A stretch of 64,000 nucleotides of DNA from the NCBI RefSeq assembly GCF_030272615.1, contig NC_081413.1:161322849-161386848 (forward strand). The letters run 5' to 3'. The stretch is from Cryptomeria japonica. Its lineage: Eukaryota > Streptophyta > Pinopsida > Cupressales > Cupressaceae. The notes under the pieces were generated by a model. It had not been told where the DNA came from and did not search any database. It saw nothing but the letters and a program-made list of their open reading frames with translations. The translations under genes and the position numbers were made by a program. Every line of letters starts with the position of its first letter. Position 1 is the first letter of the stretch. Shown here piece after piece: positions 49,219 to 60,812 of the stretch.

Positions 49219-49219
49219 T

Positions 49220-50406
49220 TGTTACTACTTATCAAGTTGCCATTAGTTTTATGTTCAAAGTTATTTTATATACTCTAGTCGGTTACTACTACCGAAATAT
49301 TCAGTCGGTATGCACAGTCTAGTTAGTTATTAAAGAAAGTAGTCTCAGAACGTAGTATACACTGAGTTGTCTACCAAGTATCATTTCATGTCTATCAAGC
49401 AGCAAAGATGACACACCGAGTTGTTATACACCGAGTGAAACATGTTACTAGATTCATTGAACCTAGACATACATATGAAAATGTGTTACAAGATCGAGGA
49501 ACATCTAACCGTTATCACATTGGAAATTGCACTTAAATATTGTGTATGATTTTGAGGTCATCTAACCAATGAAATATTTTGCATGGTTATTCATTCGATA
49601 AAACGTGTTTGTAAGATCAAAGCAATGAAAGGATCACCGTCATAAGAGATCTACTTATACAACATGGATTAAGATCATAAATATACATGTAGCATGACAG
49701 AAAGGAAGATATAGAGATATATGAAGCAAGACATGTGAAAGCACTAAGTGTTATGACTGTTACAGAGACACAAAGGTCACCGAGAAGGATTTCAGAGAAT
49801 AGTCAAAGAACAGAGTAAACATAAGGGTTTACCGAGTTACTATATGGACCGAGGTATGCTATAAGCAAGGTAATCTTATTTTGAGAATATAGAATCTTCT
49901 ATAACATTCTAGATGTAAAGTTGCATATATTTGTAATGATTTATTGTAATATTTTGAAGTTGTAAGAGAAACCTTTAACAGGGTAAAAGACTCTAATCAA
50001 GTCTATAAATTGTAAAGCCTCTAACCAGGTGCAACATTTAGTTTAAGTGTTGTAAAATCCTTTAGCAAGGTAGATCTAACAAATCTTGTTACTCCTAACA
50101 GGGTAAGCTATCAGAAATAGCTAAACATGTAGCTCTAACTGAACACTCTTTATTATTGCAGTAGTGAAGTTGTGGGTGCCATCCCCACCGTAGTTTTTCT
50201 CTCTAACCAGGAGTTTCTGCGTAACCAAAATATATGTGTTATGGAGTGAATCATGTATGATTGTTATCTATTTGTTTTAGCTTTATATTATGCTACTGCA
50301 CTATTCGGTTTACGCATAACAGTAAAGTTATTATTGAAGAAAAGTTTTGAAGTACTGATTCACCCCTCCCCTCTTAGTACATTAGCTTTCCATATTGGGC
50401 CTAACA
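49220..50406 (+). repeat. element A 3' LTR
   Basis: Copy of 42354-43528, 12 bases longer because of small indels, for example an extra TTGTTATACACCGAG near 49425. Confidence 0.92.
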
Positions 50407-50790
50407 TAGATCTTGTATTGTATTGAAATTGTAAGATGGAATTGTATGTATAATCTTATGGAAATTAAGTTGAAAGAATAGTAGTTGCTATTATAGGTCT
50501 TGTTTAAGAAATGGAAGTTATCTAGATGAAATGGATTATGTTACTTAGGTAAATAAGATAATTATCTTAGAGATATGTAACGAAACTTGAAGGAGGATAA
50601 GAAAGAGTTACTATGTTAATACAATTGTAAAATGGAATTGTATGTATAATCTTATGGAAATTAAGTTGAAAGAATAGTAGTTGCTATTATAGATCTTGTT
50701 TAAGAAATGGAAGTTATCTAGATGAAATGGATTATGTTACTTAGGTAAATAAGATAATTATCTTAGAGATATGTAATGAAACTTGAAGGA
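50407..50790. repeat. 196-bp tandem repeat, copies 2 and 3
   Basis: The marker GGAATTGTATGTATAATCTT recurs at 50438 and 50634, a 196-bp period. Compared with a whole array, about 28 bases are missing at the point where element A sits. Confidence 0.85.
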
Positions 50791-52076
50791 TAGTCTAGTC
50801 TTGTAGAAGAGAATGGTTATACAAACTATGATGCTTTTATGATGAATGAAAGAATGGATATTAGGAGTATTTGATTTGGTAATTTCTAAAAGAATCTAAA
50901 GAGTATGTTATGTGACTGAGTTATACAAATGTGTTAAGGATTTATTATAGTTGTATGGAAATTAAATGTATAGATGGGTAATAGAATATGATGTTCTAAG
51001 ATGGATATATGATGTGTTAGGATTTTGTCAAGTAATGACGTTGAGATACCCTAGGGAATGGATTTGCATTATATGAGTTTAAATAGAGATTGTGTTAATG
51101 ATTAAATGGTTATTCCGCTTGTGTAATATGATTCTATGGATATGTTCATGTTTATTTATGCATTCATGTAAATTGCTAATGGTGCAATGATGAATATTGG
51201 TAGTAATGTTGCATTAATGGAATGTTAGAAATAGCATAAAAGTGATAGTTACCTTAAAGAAGAAAAAAAAATTATCTCCTTTTGTTAGTAGATTTTGGTT
51301 TATTTCTCTAAGGTATTTTGGTGGGCATTACATGAACGATGAAAGATGTAGTTTATGTAGGGTTCACAAGGTATTTTCATTTTTAAGTTGAGAACCAACA
51401 ATCAAATCAAAATTTCTATAGATTGGGTTATGAATTATGGTGGTAGTCACTCACGAAAATTTGAATTCGGGTTACTTTTAGAGGGAATAGGATGATGGGT
51501 GCCTTAGTCCACTAAAAAATGGACCAACAAAAAGAGTTGGTAGAGTAGCATGATCCAAGACATAGGATAGCCTTGAAATTAGCATATGATGACAATTAGG
51601 TAGTGGGTTTAACAATTAGTTATAGAGTAGAATATGACCCAAATATTAGGACCCAAAGAGTTTTACATTGATCTAGATAGAAACACACTAAAGTAAGGGC
51701 CCAAATAGAGTGAAAAATTGTAAAAGGATATAATAATTTACTACAACACAAAATATTAAAAATGTATTAGATTTTGATTTAAGTGGGATCCCATTAAAGC
51801 CCCCAAGATTGAGTTTCATTGACATGTAATTGGTGAGGGGTTTAAAATTAAATCCCTATTTCAAAATATATGGGGATTAATGACACTATTAAATCCATAT
51901 TTGACAATATATGGGGGTTAATATGTTGGAAGTCAACCATGATCAAAAAGCGTGAATTGATAACCTTCTACAAGTGAAAAGAAAATAAACACAACAGTAT
52001 CTTTATCATAAAATGAAGAGTTTATAATACAATGTTCAATATTGCATATGTGCACAAGGATAAGAAGGTGAAAAGG
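50791..52076. other. spacer between elements A and B, no gene seen
   Basis: AT-rich with no open frame of interest. A short internal repeat (AATATATGGGG, AATCCATATTTGACAATATA) occurs near 51.85-51.92 kb. Confidence 0.45.
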
Positions 52077-52863
52077 TGTTGGCAAATGCACACTCCAATG
52101 AGATATTGTAGGTGATTGAAGGTTTTGTCATTGATGGCAACCTTACAATAATATGATACCAACAAGACAATTTACCGGCACCAGCAATGACACTCTACAC
52201 CGGCACACAGAACACCGACAGTAAAAGGAAGTATATTGGCACCCAGGCCGATAGGAATTTTGTTTATAATATATTTTGTAATTAATTGTAAAATCATTAT
52301 AAGTCGACTTGGCAAATTGTAAAATGACTCATATATGTATGAGATCATTATAGAACATTTTGTAAAAAAGAGGATAGGTGAAATAAGGCAAACCTATTAT
52401 GCGAATTATAGGTTAAGGGTTTATGTATGAAGTAGAGCTAAAACCGGTATTGGATCTGGCATAGTAGATGCTATTTTGAAGTAGTACAAGACATTGGATT
52501 TGGATAATCCATTTTGTAAGTCAGTGAGACTTCCCATTTTGTAATTGAGCAGTGAGCTCTAGGCACTTGGCCTTCCTGCATGTGCAGGCCCCTATTGTAG
52601 CAGTAATATTCTCTTATTGGCCAGTAAGTGAATATTGTGAGTCAAAAATCCCATCGAGGTTTTTCCCACACTGGGTTTCCTCGTTAGACTACTGTGTTAT
52701 GGTGTGCTTTTCATGTGGTTGTTGTTATCTCTATTTTTTGCATTACTTTTTGTTTACCGGTATATAGTATTGATATACTTTACATGTTTTAAGTTAAGAA
52801 AATAATATAACCGGTTAGATACTGATTCACCCCCCCCTCTCAGTATCTTTGGGAATCCTAACA
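52077..52863 (+). repeat. element B 5' LTR
   Basis: TG...CA termini, ends with ATTCACCCCCCCCTCTCAGT and CCTAACA. It contains the hairpin at 52575-52588 described in the findings. Confidence 0.93.
52575..52588 (+). other. conserved LTR hairpin, CCTGC-ATGT-GCAGG
   Basis: A five-base stem with an ATGT loop inside GGCCTT...CC, downstream of GTGAGCTCTAGGC. The same structure is at 56887-56900. In element C and the solo LTR it has compensated or shortened stems. Confidence 0.7.
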
Positions 52864-52865
52864 AT

Positions 52866-52877
52866 TGGTATCAGAGC
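52866..52877 (+). other. element B primer binding site
   Basis: TGGTATCAGAGC two bases after the LTR, complementary to initiator tRNA-Met. Confidence 0.93.
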
Positions 52878-52934
52878 TTGGTCTTCTATTTTCAGAAGCC
52901 TAACAGCTTGAGGGAGATCTTGACACTAGTAGAG

Positions 52935-54047
52935 ATGGAAAACTTGATGAAGCAATTAGAAGTAGCTCTCTCAGACTATGATACAGAAAAGTTGAAAAAT
53001 ATCAAACTTGAAGATGATCTAAAGGCTGCACAAGATATCATTCAAGCAATTAAAGAAAATATTACCATTGCAAGAAACAAGAGAAGAGAACTTTGTGAAA
53101 AGATACAAAATGAGAATGATGAAAAGGAAACTCTTAGTGATCTGATGAATAAGCTGAAACAAGAAAACATGACAACAAAGAATGAGATACAGGATATGAC
53201 TATGAGATTTTGTAAAGAAATTGAAGATAGAAAGAAGAATGAAGAAGACTTGACTAGAAGACTGAATGATGTTGCAAATGAAAACATAAGACTTAGTTAT
53301 GAAAATGATATGTTGAAGACAGATCTGATGCATGCACAAAATGACTCAAATGAACTCATGAGACAAAAAGGTATCTTGGAAAGAGAACTGGCTACTACAA
53401 ATCAACACAAGGAAAAATTCAAGAAAAGCTTAGAAGAACTTGGTGACTTGCTGAAAAATTAGAAACCAAATGGTGACACTAATGGCCTTGGCTTTGAAGT
53501 TGGTGAAAGCTCTGGCACTGCAAACACACATGATCATAGCAAACTAGTAAGACAACCAAATGCTTATAAATTTAATGGAAAATGCTTTAACTGTAACAAG
53601 TATGGTCATAGAGAAAATCAGTGTAGATCTAGAAATTATTAGAGCACTAATACACCCACCGGTCAATGCTCCAAATGCAACAAAATTGGTCATAATTCAG
53701 AAAATTGTAGAATGAATGTAAGATGTTATGTTTGTGGAAGATTTGGACACTTATCTAATCAGTGTAGAACACAAACCAGCATAGGATATGGGAAAGCTAT
53801 TCAGAAAAACAATGTGACCTGTTATGCTTGCAACAAGATTGGACATATTGCAAACTTCTGTAGAAGTAAGGCATCACCGGCAAGTAATAATGGTGCTAGT
53901 TTGAAAGGTAAAGAAAAGGTTGAAGAGGTAAAGCAAGAATTCTCAAAACAATGGATCAGAAATTCAGATCTAAATGTTGATAGGAATACTCCTCCACTAG
54001 CAGAACAGAGTAACACTCCACTGGTAGGAGACTCTTCATCTAACTAA
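52935..54047 (+). pseudogene. element B ORF1: coiled coil plus four CCHC zinc knuckles
   Basis: 371 codons in one frame with two TAG stops (53460, 53640). The ATG at 52935 (MENLMKQLEVALSDYD) is chosen because element C starts the same way. Residues 1-175 are a coiled coil (LKQENMTTKNEIQDMTMRFC, RRLNDVANENIRLSYENDML). Knuckles are CFNCNKYGHRENQC, CSKCNKIGHNSENC, CYVCGRFGHLSNQC and CYACNKIGHIANFC, followed by a Ser/Asn/Pro-rich tail ending DSSSN. All four knuckles keep their metal ligands. It is probably an RNA-binding Gag-like protein without an evident capsid domain. Confidence 0.85.
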
Positions 54048-54202
54048 AGAAAATTCCTTTGAGGGTTTAGCAACCAAATGTGAAACATGCTATTATTCCC
54101 TCGGTTGAAGGTGAGAAGTTGAAATTACTTCTATACTGGCAAATAAGTTAAGTCATTACTTAACCGGTAAGCATTAAATGTGGTAGTTGGTGAATTTAAC
54201 AT

Positions 54203-54209
54203 TATAAAA
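54203..54209 (+). promoter_or_regulatory. possible internal TATA box before ORF2
   Basis: TATAAAA lies 30 bases before a conserved CACCAAGCATTCAA segment and 151 bases before the ORF2 ATG. Element C has TATAAAG at the same distance. It might drive ORF2 separately. Only sequence and spacing support this. Confidence 0.4.
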
Positions 54210-54353
54210 CAAGTGTTTAGGCTCCATTTTCATTTCACCAAGCATTCAAATCTTTGAGAGCATGAAAATTCCCAAGCGAAGGCATTCCAAGCAAAGAAGT
54301 GAAGCAATTCATCAAGCAATAATTCCTCAAGGCAGATAAAGGTATTTATAACC

Positions 54354-56160
54354 ATGGCTTCTTCATCTGCTCCTGAATTCATTGCAAACCCTACTATTGT
54401 CAAAGTTATTAAACGCCCTAGACCCGTATTCCAGTTAGTTCCTGAAATTGCCAAGAAAGATGATAACATTGGTGCATTTTCTAAAATTCCTAAAGGAGTA
54501 GTTTTTGCTGAAGACCCTAGAATGTATAAACATTGTCATATAGAGGAATTAGGTGATGAGGAAATTAAGAATATGCATAAATCTATAATTTGTGATGAAT
54601 CCTGAAATATCAAACCTGAACACAAGATAGTTGAAACCCTAGGTTTCACTAAAATTCTCAGTATCCTGGATTTTCCCAAGGATGTTACAAGGATAGTACT
54701 AAACAGGGTACATGGCACATTCTTTTGGTTGGACTCAGTTCACAAAATCATAAAAGAAGCAGTAAAGGTTGTGATAGGGTTACCCTCCACTAGTAACAAA
54801 CCTGATAAAACAAAGAAGGTCTCAAATGACCTAGTGATAAACCTAACCGGTGCAACATCTGATAAGAGATCTTTAAGGGTAAATGATGTAACAAATATCA
54901 ATGTGAAATTCATCAGTATGATCTTAGGCTACAAAACTACACATGCAAATAGGTTAAACTCAGTCTCTAGCCTATGCATTAAAAGTGCCTATGATATGAT
55001 TAATGATAATGCAAGAATAGATGTGTGCGAATGGCTTAAAGATGAACTGATTAACAATTTGGAAAAGATAAAGAAAGACAAAAAGGGAACATTCAGATTT
55101 GGAAACCTAGTTGTTTGTCTAATGTTGCACATAACTAAACAAGTACTTAGTATTGGAATTAGAAATTTTGGTTTTGATATACCGATAGTCAAACAGTTGT
55201 TAGATTTACTAAACAACATGGGAGAGAACAGAGAAAAGAACATAAATGAGTATTTTCAGGCATTGAAGGCCCGAATGAAGACCAGAGTTAGATTGTCACA
55301 AGCAATTGTGGACAAGTATAAGGATGAAATCTATTTTGTGATAAAGAAGGATGAAATTTGGATGGAGGCAGTTATCCCAAGAACCATCTGGGTTACTGAA
55401 ATGGGGTATGAAACTGATGACCACATAATAGAAACATATGCAAAAGCCCTCCTAGAAGCACCTAAGGAACCTAAAGAAGAGGTATTTGGCAGTGCCAAGA
55501 CTATTGAAAAACAAATTCAATAGTCTAAGTATATTACTGACAACATTGTCTAAGTATATTACTGACAACATTGTGACAGTTGAACAAATGAATGAGGAAG
55601 CATTCAAGGAGAAACTAGAGAAGGAAAAACACAAATTCTTTGAAGAGGAAACAAAGAAGTGCATGGGACAATTTGACACTCTTTTACTGGCACTATGTAA
55701 TACACTAAAAGAGTTAAAAAATTTGTACAAAGATACATGCAAAACAAACTTTTTGACAATAGATATAGACAAGAAGATCAGCAAGGTACAGGAAGAAATA
55801 AATAAATTAGCTGACAACTTCATTAATTCATCTGAACTATTATTAGTTTTTTAGTAGAAAACAACAGGCTTTGAGGAGGAACTTCTAAAATTGGAAAGAG
55901 AGAAGGAAAGTATAAAAGGAAAGGCAAAAGATCTAAAATGGAAACTTAGTCCAAGATTGGACTACCTTGCCTCCTTGAGAAAAGAGATATCTGAGGCTCT
56001 AGTTCAAGGATATAAAACATCGGAACAACAAATGCAACACCTCACCGGTACAATTCAGAGGACAGAGGCTGCATTAAAGGACAATGAACAGTTCACTGAG
56101 AGCCTGAATCTGGTATTGGCAAACCTTTTTCAGATTGTAACCAACCAGTTACAAGGATGA
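54354..56160 (+). pseudogene. element B ORF2: unknown protein, broken by a 25-bp duplication
   Basis: About 600 codons from the ATG at 54354 (MASSSAPEFIANPTIV). The N-terminal block has AFSKIPKGVVFAEDPRMYKH and HIEELGDEE. A stop at 54603 follows. The helical domain continues with FFWLDSVHKIIKEAVKV, ISMILGYKTTHANR, MINDNARIDVCEWLKDELI, FRFGNLVVCLMLHI, VRLSQAIVDKYKDEIYF and VIPRTIWVTEMGYETD, aligning with element A ORF2. At 55522-55571 a 25-base unit is duplicated, shifting the frame by one. The rest (coiled coil EEAFKEKLEKEKHKFFEEE, two TAGs at 55852, then LKLEREKESIKGKAK) reads in the new frame to TGA 56158-56160. It lacks the low-complexity middle of A. Function unknown. Confidence 0.75.
55522..55571 (+). 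repeat. 25-bp tandem duplication within ORF2
   Basis: GTCTAAGTATATTACTGACA plus five bases occurs twice in direct contact. Because 25 is not a multiple of three it shifts the frame. Confidence 0.93.
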
Positions 56161-56211
56161 AGCTGGAAACCACACTCAATTGACACCTTGACAACATTTG
56201 TCATTGATACC

Positions 56212-56221
56212 AAAGGGGGAG
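56212..56221 (+). other. element B upstream polypurine tract
   Basis: AAAGGGGGAG after GTCATTGATACC, about 165 bases before the 3' LTR. It mirrors the tract next to the LTR. Confidence 0.6.
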
Positions 56222-56374
56222 TAGTGGTAATGAGAAAAATAATCAGCAAATGGCTCATCAGCTCAGGGGAAGCACATATTTTTTTTGGTACACAATTTTT
56301 GGTAAGACAATTCTGGCAGATTCTTTTTGGATGACACTTTTTGGATTTTTCTCATGAGTGTTGCCATCAATGCC

Positions 56375-56385
56375 AAAGGGGGAGA
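56375..56385 (+). other. element B polypurine tract next to the 3' LTR
   Basis: AAAGGGGGAGA one base before the LTR start at 56387. Confidence 0.9.
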
Positions 56386-56386
56386 T

Positions 56387-57176
56387 TGTTGGCAAATGCA
56401 CACTCCAATGAGATATTGTAGGTGATTGAAGGTTTTGTCATTGATGGCAACCTTGCAATCATATGATACTGACAAGACAATTTACTGGCACTAGCAACGA
56501 CAGACTCTATACCGACACACAAAACATCGACAGTAAAAGGAAGTATACCGGCACCCAGGCCGATAGGAATTTTGTTTATAATATATTTTGTAATTAACTG
56601 TAAAATCATTATAAGCCAACTTGGAAAGTTGTAACATGACTCATATATGTATGAGATCATTATAGAACATTTTGTACAAAAGAGGATAGGTGAAATAAGG
56701 CAGACCTATTATGTGAATTATAGGTTAAGGGTTTATGTATGAAGCAGAGCTAAAACCGGTACTAGATTTGGCATAGTAGATGTTATTTTGAAGCAGTACA
56801 AGACATTGGATTTGCATAATCCATTTTGTAAGTCAGTGAGACTTCCCATTTTTTAATTGAGCAGTGAGCTCTAGGCACTTGGCCTTCCTGCATGTGCAGG
56901 CTCCTATTGTAGCAGTAATATTCCCTTATTGGCCAGTAAGTGAATATTATGCATCACAAATCCCACCGAGGTTCTTCCCACACCGGGTTTCCTCGTTAAA
57001 CTACCGTGTTATGTTGTGCTTTTCATGTGGTTGTTGTTATCTTTATTTTTTGCATTACTTTTTGTTTACCGGTATACATTATTGATATGCTTTACATGTT
57101 TTAAGTTAAGAAAATTATATAACCGGTTAGATACTGATTCACCCCCTCCCTCTCAGTATCTTTGGGAATCCTAACA
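56387..57176 (+). repeat. element B 3' LTR
   Basis: Near-identical copy of 52077-52863. It carries the hairpin at 56887-56900. Confidence 0.93.
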
Positions 57177-60100
57177 AAAGGTAGGGTGAAGCTCTGACTA
57201 CCCCTCTAATGGTGAAACATTTGTGAGCTCACTTGAAAAGTATGTGAGAAATTGGTAATTATGAATGAAATAGGTGCCTCAAGTGATGAAGACATTTGTG
57301 TCAACCACATGAGGTGAGAAAAAAACATGAAAAAACCTAAGTAAAGTTATGCTAGGTGTGAATTCGTCAATTCCAGAAGGTTGATATCCTAAATAGATGT
57401 ATAATGACACTATTTATAGTAAATCTCCCCCCTCTTAACTTATAAATTAGAGAGTAATGTATGCAAGACAATGAGTCCTAGCTACTAGCTACTATGCAAG
57501 AAATTAAATATACAAGTGTGAAGAAGAGAAGTGATAGGAGGAATCATGATGACCCCCAAGGACTACTTCTATAACAAGTACAATAATGTTCAACTCCATA
57601 GGAGAGAAAAGACAGAAGGTCATGTGAACCCTCTATAAAATGTGAAGTAATGAACTCCATGTGAAAAAATTCTTCCTCCCATAGCTGATATGAGAAGGGA
57701 AACCATGCAACCTTGCCTCAAGGTGATTCTTGTAGTATTGGTAGATGCTCAACACTAGCAGCTAAAGATGATACACACATATTGAACAATATCTTTCTCC
57801 TTAGGAAGAAACAACACTACTAATGTGTGTAAAATGCATTTATATTCTTGATAGGAAGATGAAGGAAGGACTATGAATGTATCTAAATTTTTCACATTAT
57901 CCAAAGACTAAAATGATGCCTATCATGGATTCTCAAAGATATTTAAGCCAATTCTATAAGGTGAATAATATTGATATAATGGATTAGGTACCATAGAAGA
58001 TTTAGGAATAAGGATAATGGATGTATGGTTATCATAGCCTTTATCTACAGTAGTCAGTTTCCAGACTAAGGTCATTCATCTATTTTCCTCTTCACTCACA
58101 CAATTTGGATTGCAAAAGTGACATGTGGAAGCTATGCGCTTCTTTTTTTAGAAAATCCTGCTACCACAAGGAAATTCACCACATGTGAGCCATGTACATC
58201 AGAATATCAGGTGTATAAGACCGATCTAGTGAACAAGAGTCAAGGAACCATGCTTGTATGCCACGTGTTAGTTCCACAGAAGATCTAGCAAATGTTAAAA
58301 GAAAACTCAAGAATTTCCCGTCTAACCAACACATGTTTATTGCACATTCTAATCTAGTCAGGCCATTGAGAGGTGCCACCTAGAAATAAAGCATTATGTG
58401 GTGGTCATGCAAAGAGTTTTGGATGATCTTGTTTAGAAAAATTGTACACACGCAAGTAATTGAATTAGAACAAAGGAAAAGAAGTGATCGCACAAGCGAA
58501 ACTAGGTATTTTATTGTCTGAAATCTTGGCTAAGAAAAGGTGAATATGTAGATGGTGATCATGCAGGTAATCAAGAAAGATTTATGGCATAGAGCTCTCT
58601 TGTGCAAAGGCACTTGTTCCCAATCATCATGATCCCACCACCATGGAGATATTTTGTAACTGAATGAAGATGTTGTCCAGGAAGGAGATTAAATATAAAA
58701 CACCCAAGAAGATATTGTATAAAGATATTTTCTCATCTTCTAATGAATAGAGGGATTTTACATCCTTTAGTCTTAGTTTTGATAGACGACATCTCCACAC
58801 TTGTTTAGAATAAAATGTATCATGGTTCAAAATCATGTTAGACATAATATGTGTGTGGGCCTCAGCATATTTTCCCTTAATAAAATATTTGATTGTGCCT
58901 TAGTTGCCTTTCTTGTGTCTATTATGGGAAATGTTATGTGATTCTAAATTAAATGCATGATTAGTTTTTCTTTTGTTTTTTTTGGGTGTTTTTGGTTTCC
59001 TGAATTTCTAATGGATGATAGATCATGTAGGTAACTTTACTCTTCTATTTTCTTTAGGAACAAAAACCAAATTATACCATTCAATCACATAATCTCTAAA
59101 ATGATGAACCATTGTAGAAATTTAAAGTGGTTTCTTAATTTTGTTTGGCCTAAATGGGTGCTTCCCATGGCGAGGATCAAAATATTTCACCCTATGTCTT
59201 TGTCACTTTGAGTGTTTTGTTCACCTCCCAACAATGAATATTTTGTGGCGTACTATGTCCCTCTTAGAAAATCGGTCGATCCTAGATGTCAATGTTGGTG
59301 AAAGGATTAAAGTTTTGTAAAATTTTTGTGTTCATTATAAGCTTCACATTCATTGAATGATTGTTTGTTTTAAAGTAATCTATGTTTTTTATCTCCCCTT
59401 TTCAAAACCTGAATAAGAACAAAGAGGTAGCTTCTAAAATCCTAGAGGTTGTTCCACAGGTTGCACTTGGTCGTACACCTACGAAACTTCCTGATACCCT
59501 TTTTGAGGCCTCTACCTCTTGGAGGATCAACAATATTTATTGGAACACTTGGTGGGACCTATCCTTATTGAAAGTTCTAGAGAATTTAGTGTGTTCTCTG
59601 ATTTTTAGAAGTTTCCATCAACACTTAGTGTTTTTCCATTAGATGACCTTTGAAGAACAAAAACGAATGGCTATTTCTTCAAATCCTTGCAAATGCTATC
59701 TATTGAATATTTGTTTGCAGCGTTGAATTTTGAGGAATCCAATTATCTAAAAGCCAGACAAATGCTATATGATTTTTAGAAGTAGATGAAAGTCATTAAG
59801 ATCAAAAGAAAACAATATTATAAGTATCTTACATATCATGCCCAAATATAGTAGTAAAATAAGAGAGTTGAGGGAAGAGAGAGATGCCAATCTTGGTTTC
59901 TTCAGAAATAAGTACAAGAAGTCCAAAGTTACCCCCGTATTCCAAGGAATTGATCTACACTTTTGAACAATTTAGTCAAGTACTAAACATTGGTCATACT
60001 TTCCATTCTTGGAAAGGATTCTATCTCCTCATGAGTCTCACCCCGAAACTATCTAGCTCTTCAAAGGTGGGCCCATGGTTTGGAGTTCAAATTGGTCTCA

Positions 60101-60282
60101 TGAACAAAGAAAGGGGGTTTCGTAGTTGAATAATATGTCAGAGGTCCCTATTTTAGAGCCACTTTTGAATGTGACAAGAAATGAGTCAACGACAAACCCT
60201 AACTTCTTAGGGCTAATGAAAATTTGCCTCTAGGAGAACAACAAATTGCTATTGAAAGCAGTGAAAGCCATCAAGAAATAAG
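57177..60282. other. spacer between elements B and C, mostly unidentified
   Basis: Continues the DNA interrupted by element B. The 59.4-60.2 kb part looks like decayed coding sequence (separate entry). The rest is AT-rich and without motifs I recognise. Confidence 0.4.
59382..60190 (+). pseudogene. decayed coding-like region, family unknown
   Basis: Overlapping plus-strand frames joined by stops and frame changes read like protein: KEVASKILEVVPQVALGRTP, STSWRINNIYWNTWWDLSLL, MLSIEYLFAALNFEESNYLK, then NLGFFRNKYKKSKVTPVFQG. The charge pattern and the long run of coding-like pieces suggest an old transposon Gag or ORF, but I cannot name it. Confidence 0.3.
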
Positions 60283-60812
60283 TGTTGGCATTATACACTT
60301 AGATGAGAATGGTAGATGTTGTCATTGATGGCAACACAGTGGTTCATAGTTTCAACTGGCAACAGACTCCTACCGACATTGGCATTCGATTTACACTAGC
60401 TGCAGTTTACATCAACAATAGATTATACCGGGAGTCTAATCTGACTTGGCAATAATATTGTTTGCAATGTAAATTATATTTGTATGGCCGACATGATGTA
60501 TTGTAAAGAATCATATATGTATGAGATCTTGTAGGTCATTTGGCATGAAGTAGGAGGTATGAAAGAAGTAAGTAATGTAAGTAGGTATGTGTGTATGTAA
60601 GTGATATTTGAGATGAGATAGGGATATGATACCAGATAGTTGTTTATGCACTTTGATGTATTTATTTTGAGAGTGAATAAGAAGTAGAGTAGAGAGAAGA
60701 CTATTCTGTGAAAGTAAAATCATTTACCGGCAAGGATTTTGGTAGAGGTATCAGACAGAGCTTAAATCGGTACTGAATCTAGCATTGCAGATGCTATTTT
60801 GAAGCAGTACAT

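Larger units (their letters stand above)
42354..50406 (+). mobile_element. element A: pol-less Copia-like LTR retrotransposon with two ORFs
   Basis: Two LTRs of 1175 and 1187 bp begin TGTTACTACT and end CCTAACA. A tRNA-Met primer site follows the first, and a polypurine tract precedes the second. The 5.7-kb interior contains a zinc-knuckle ORF (43591-44934) and a long unknown ORF2 (45485-48847). No protease, integrase, RT or RNase H motif is visible in any frame, and the ORFs fill most of the interior. LTR ends and the primer site fit Copia-type elements. Flanking 5-mers are GAGAT and TAGAT, an imperfect target duplication. Replication would need enzymes from another element. Confidence 0.88.
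52077..57176 (+). mobile_element. element B: pol-less Copia-like LTR retrotransposon, complete
   Basis: LTRs of 787 and 790 bp start TGTTGGCAAATGC and end CCTAACA. The flanking 5-mers are AAAGG on both sides (52072-52076 and 57177-57181), a perfect target duplication. It has a primer site, ORF1 with zinc knuckles, ORF2 and two polypurine tracts, and no pol domain in 3.5 kb of interior. It is a shorter relative of element A and very close to C. The LTR pair is nearly identical by eye, so the insertion looks younger than A. Confidence 0.92.

Noticed and set aside
52552-52767. 71-73-codon frames in the B LTRs (52552-52767, 56864-57085) with a hydrophobic stretch
   Set aside because: They lie wholly in non-coding LTR sequence and owe their conservation to LTR identity; element C's version runs on into ORF1 only because its LTR lacks stops.
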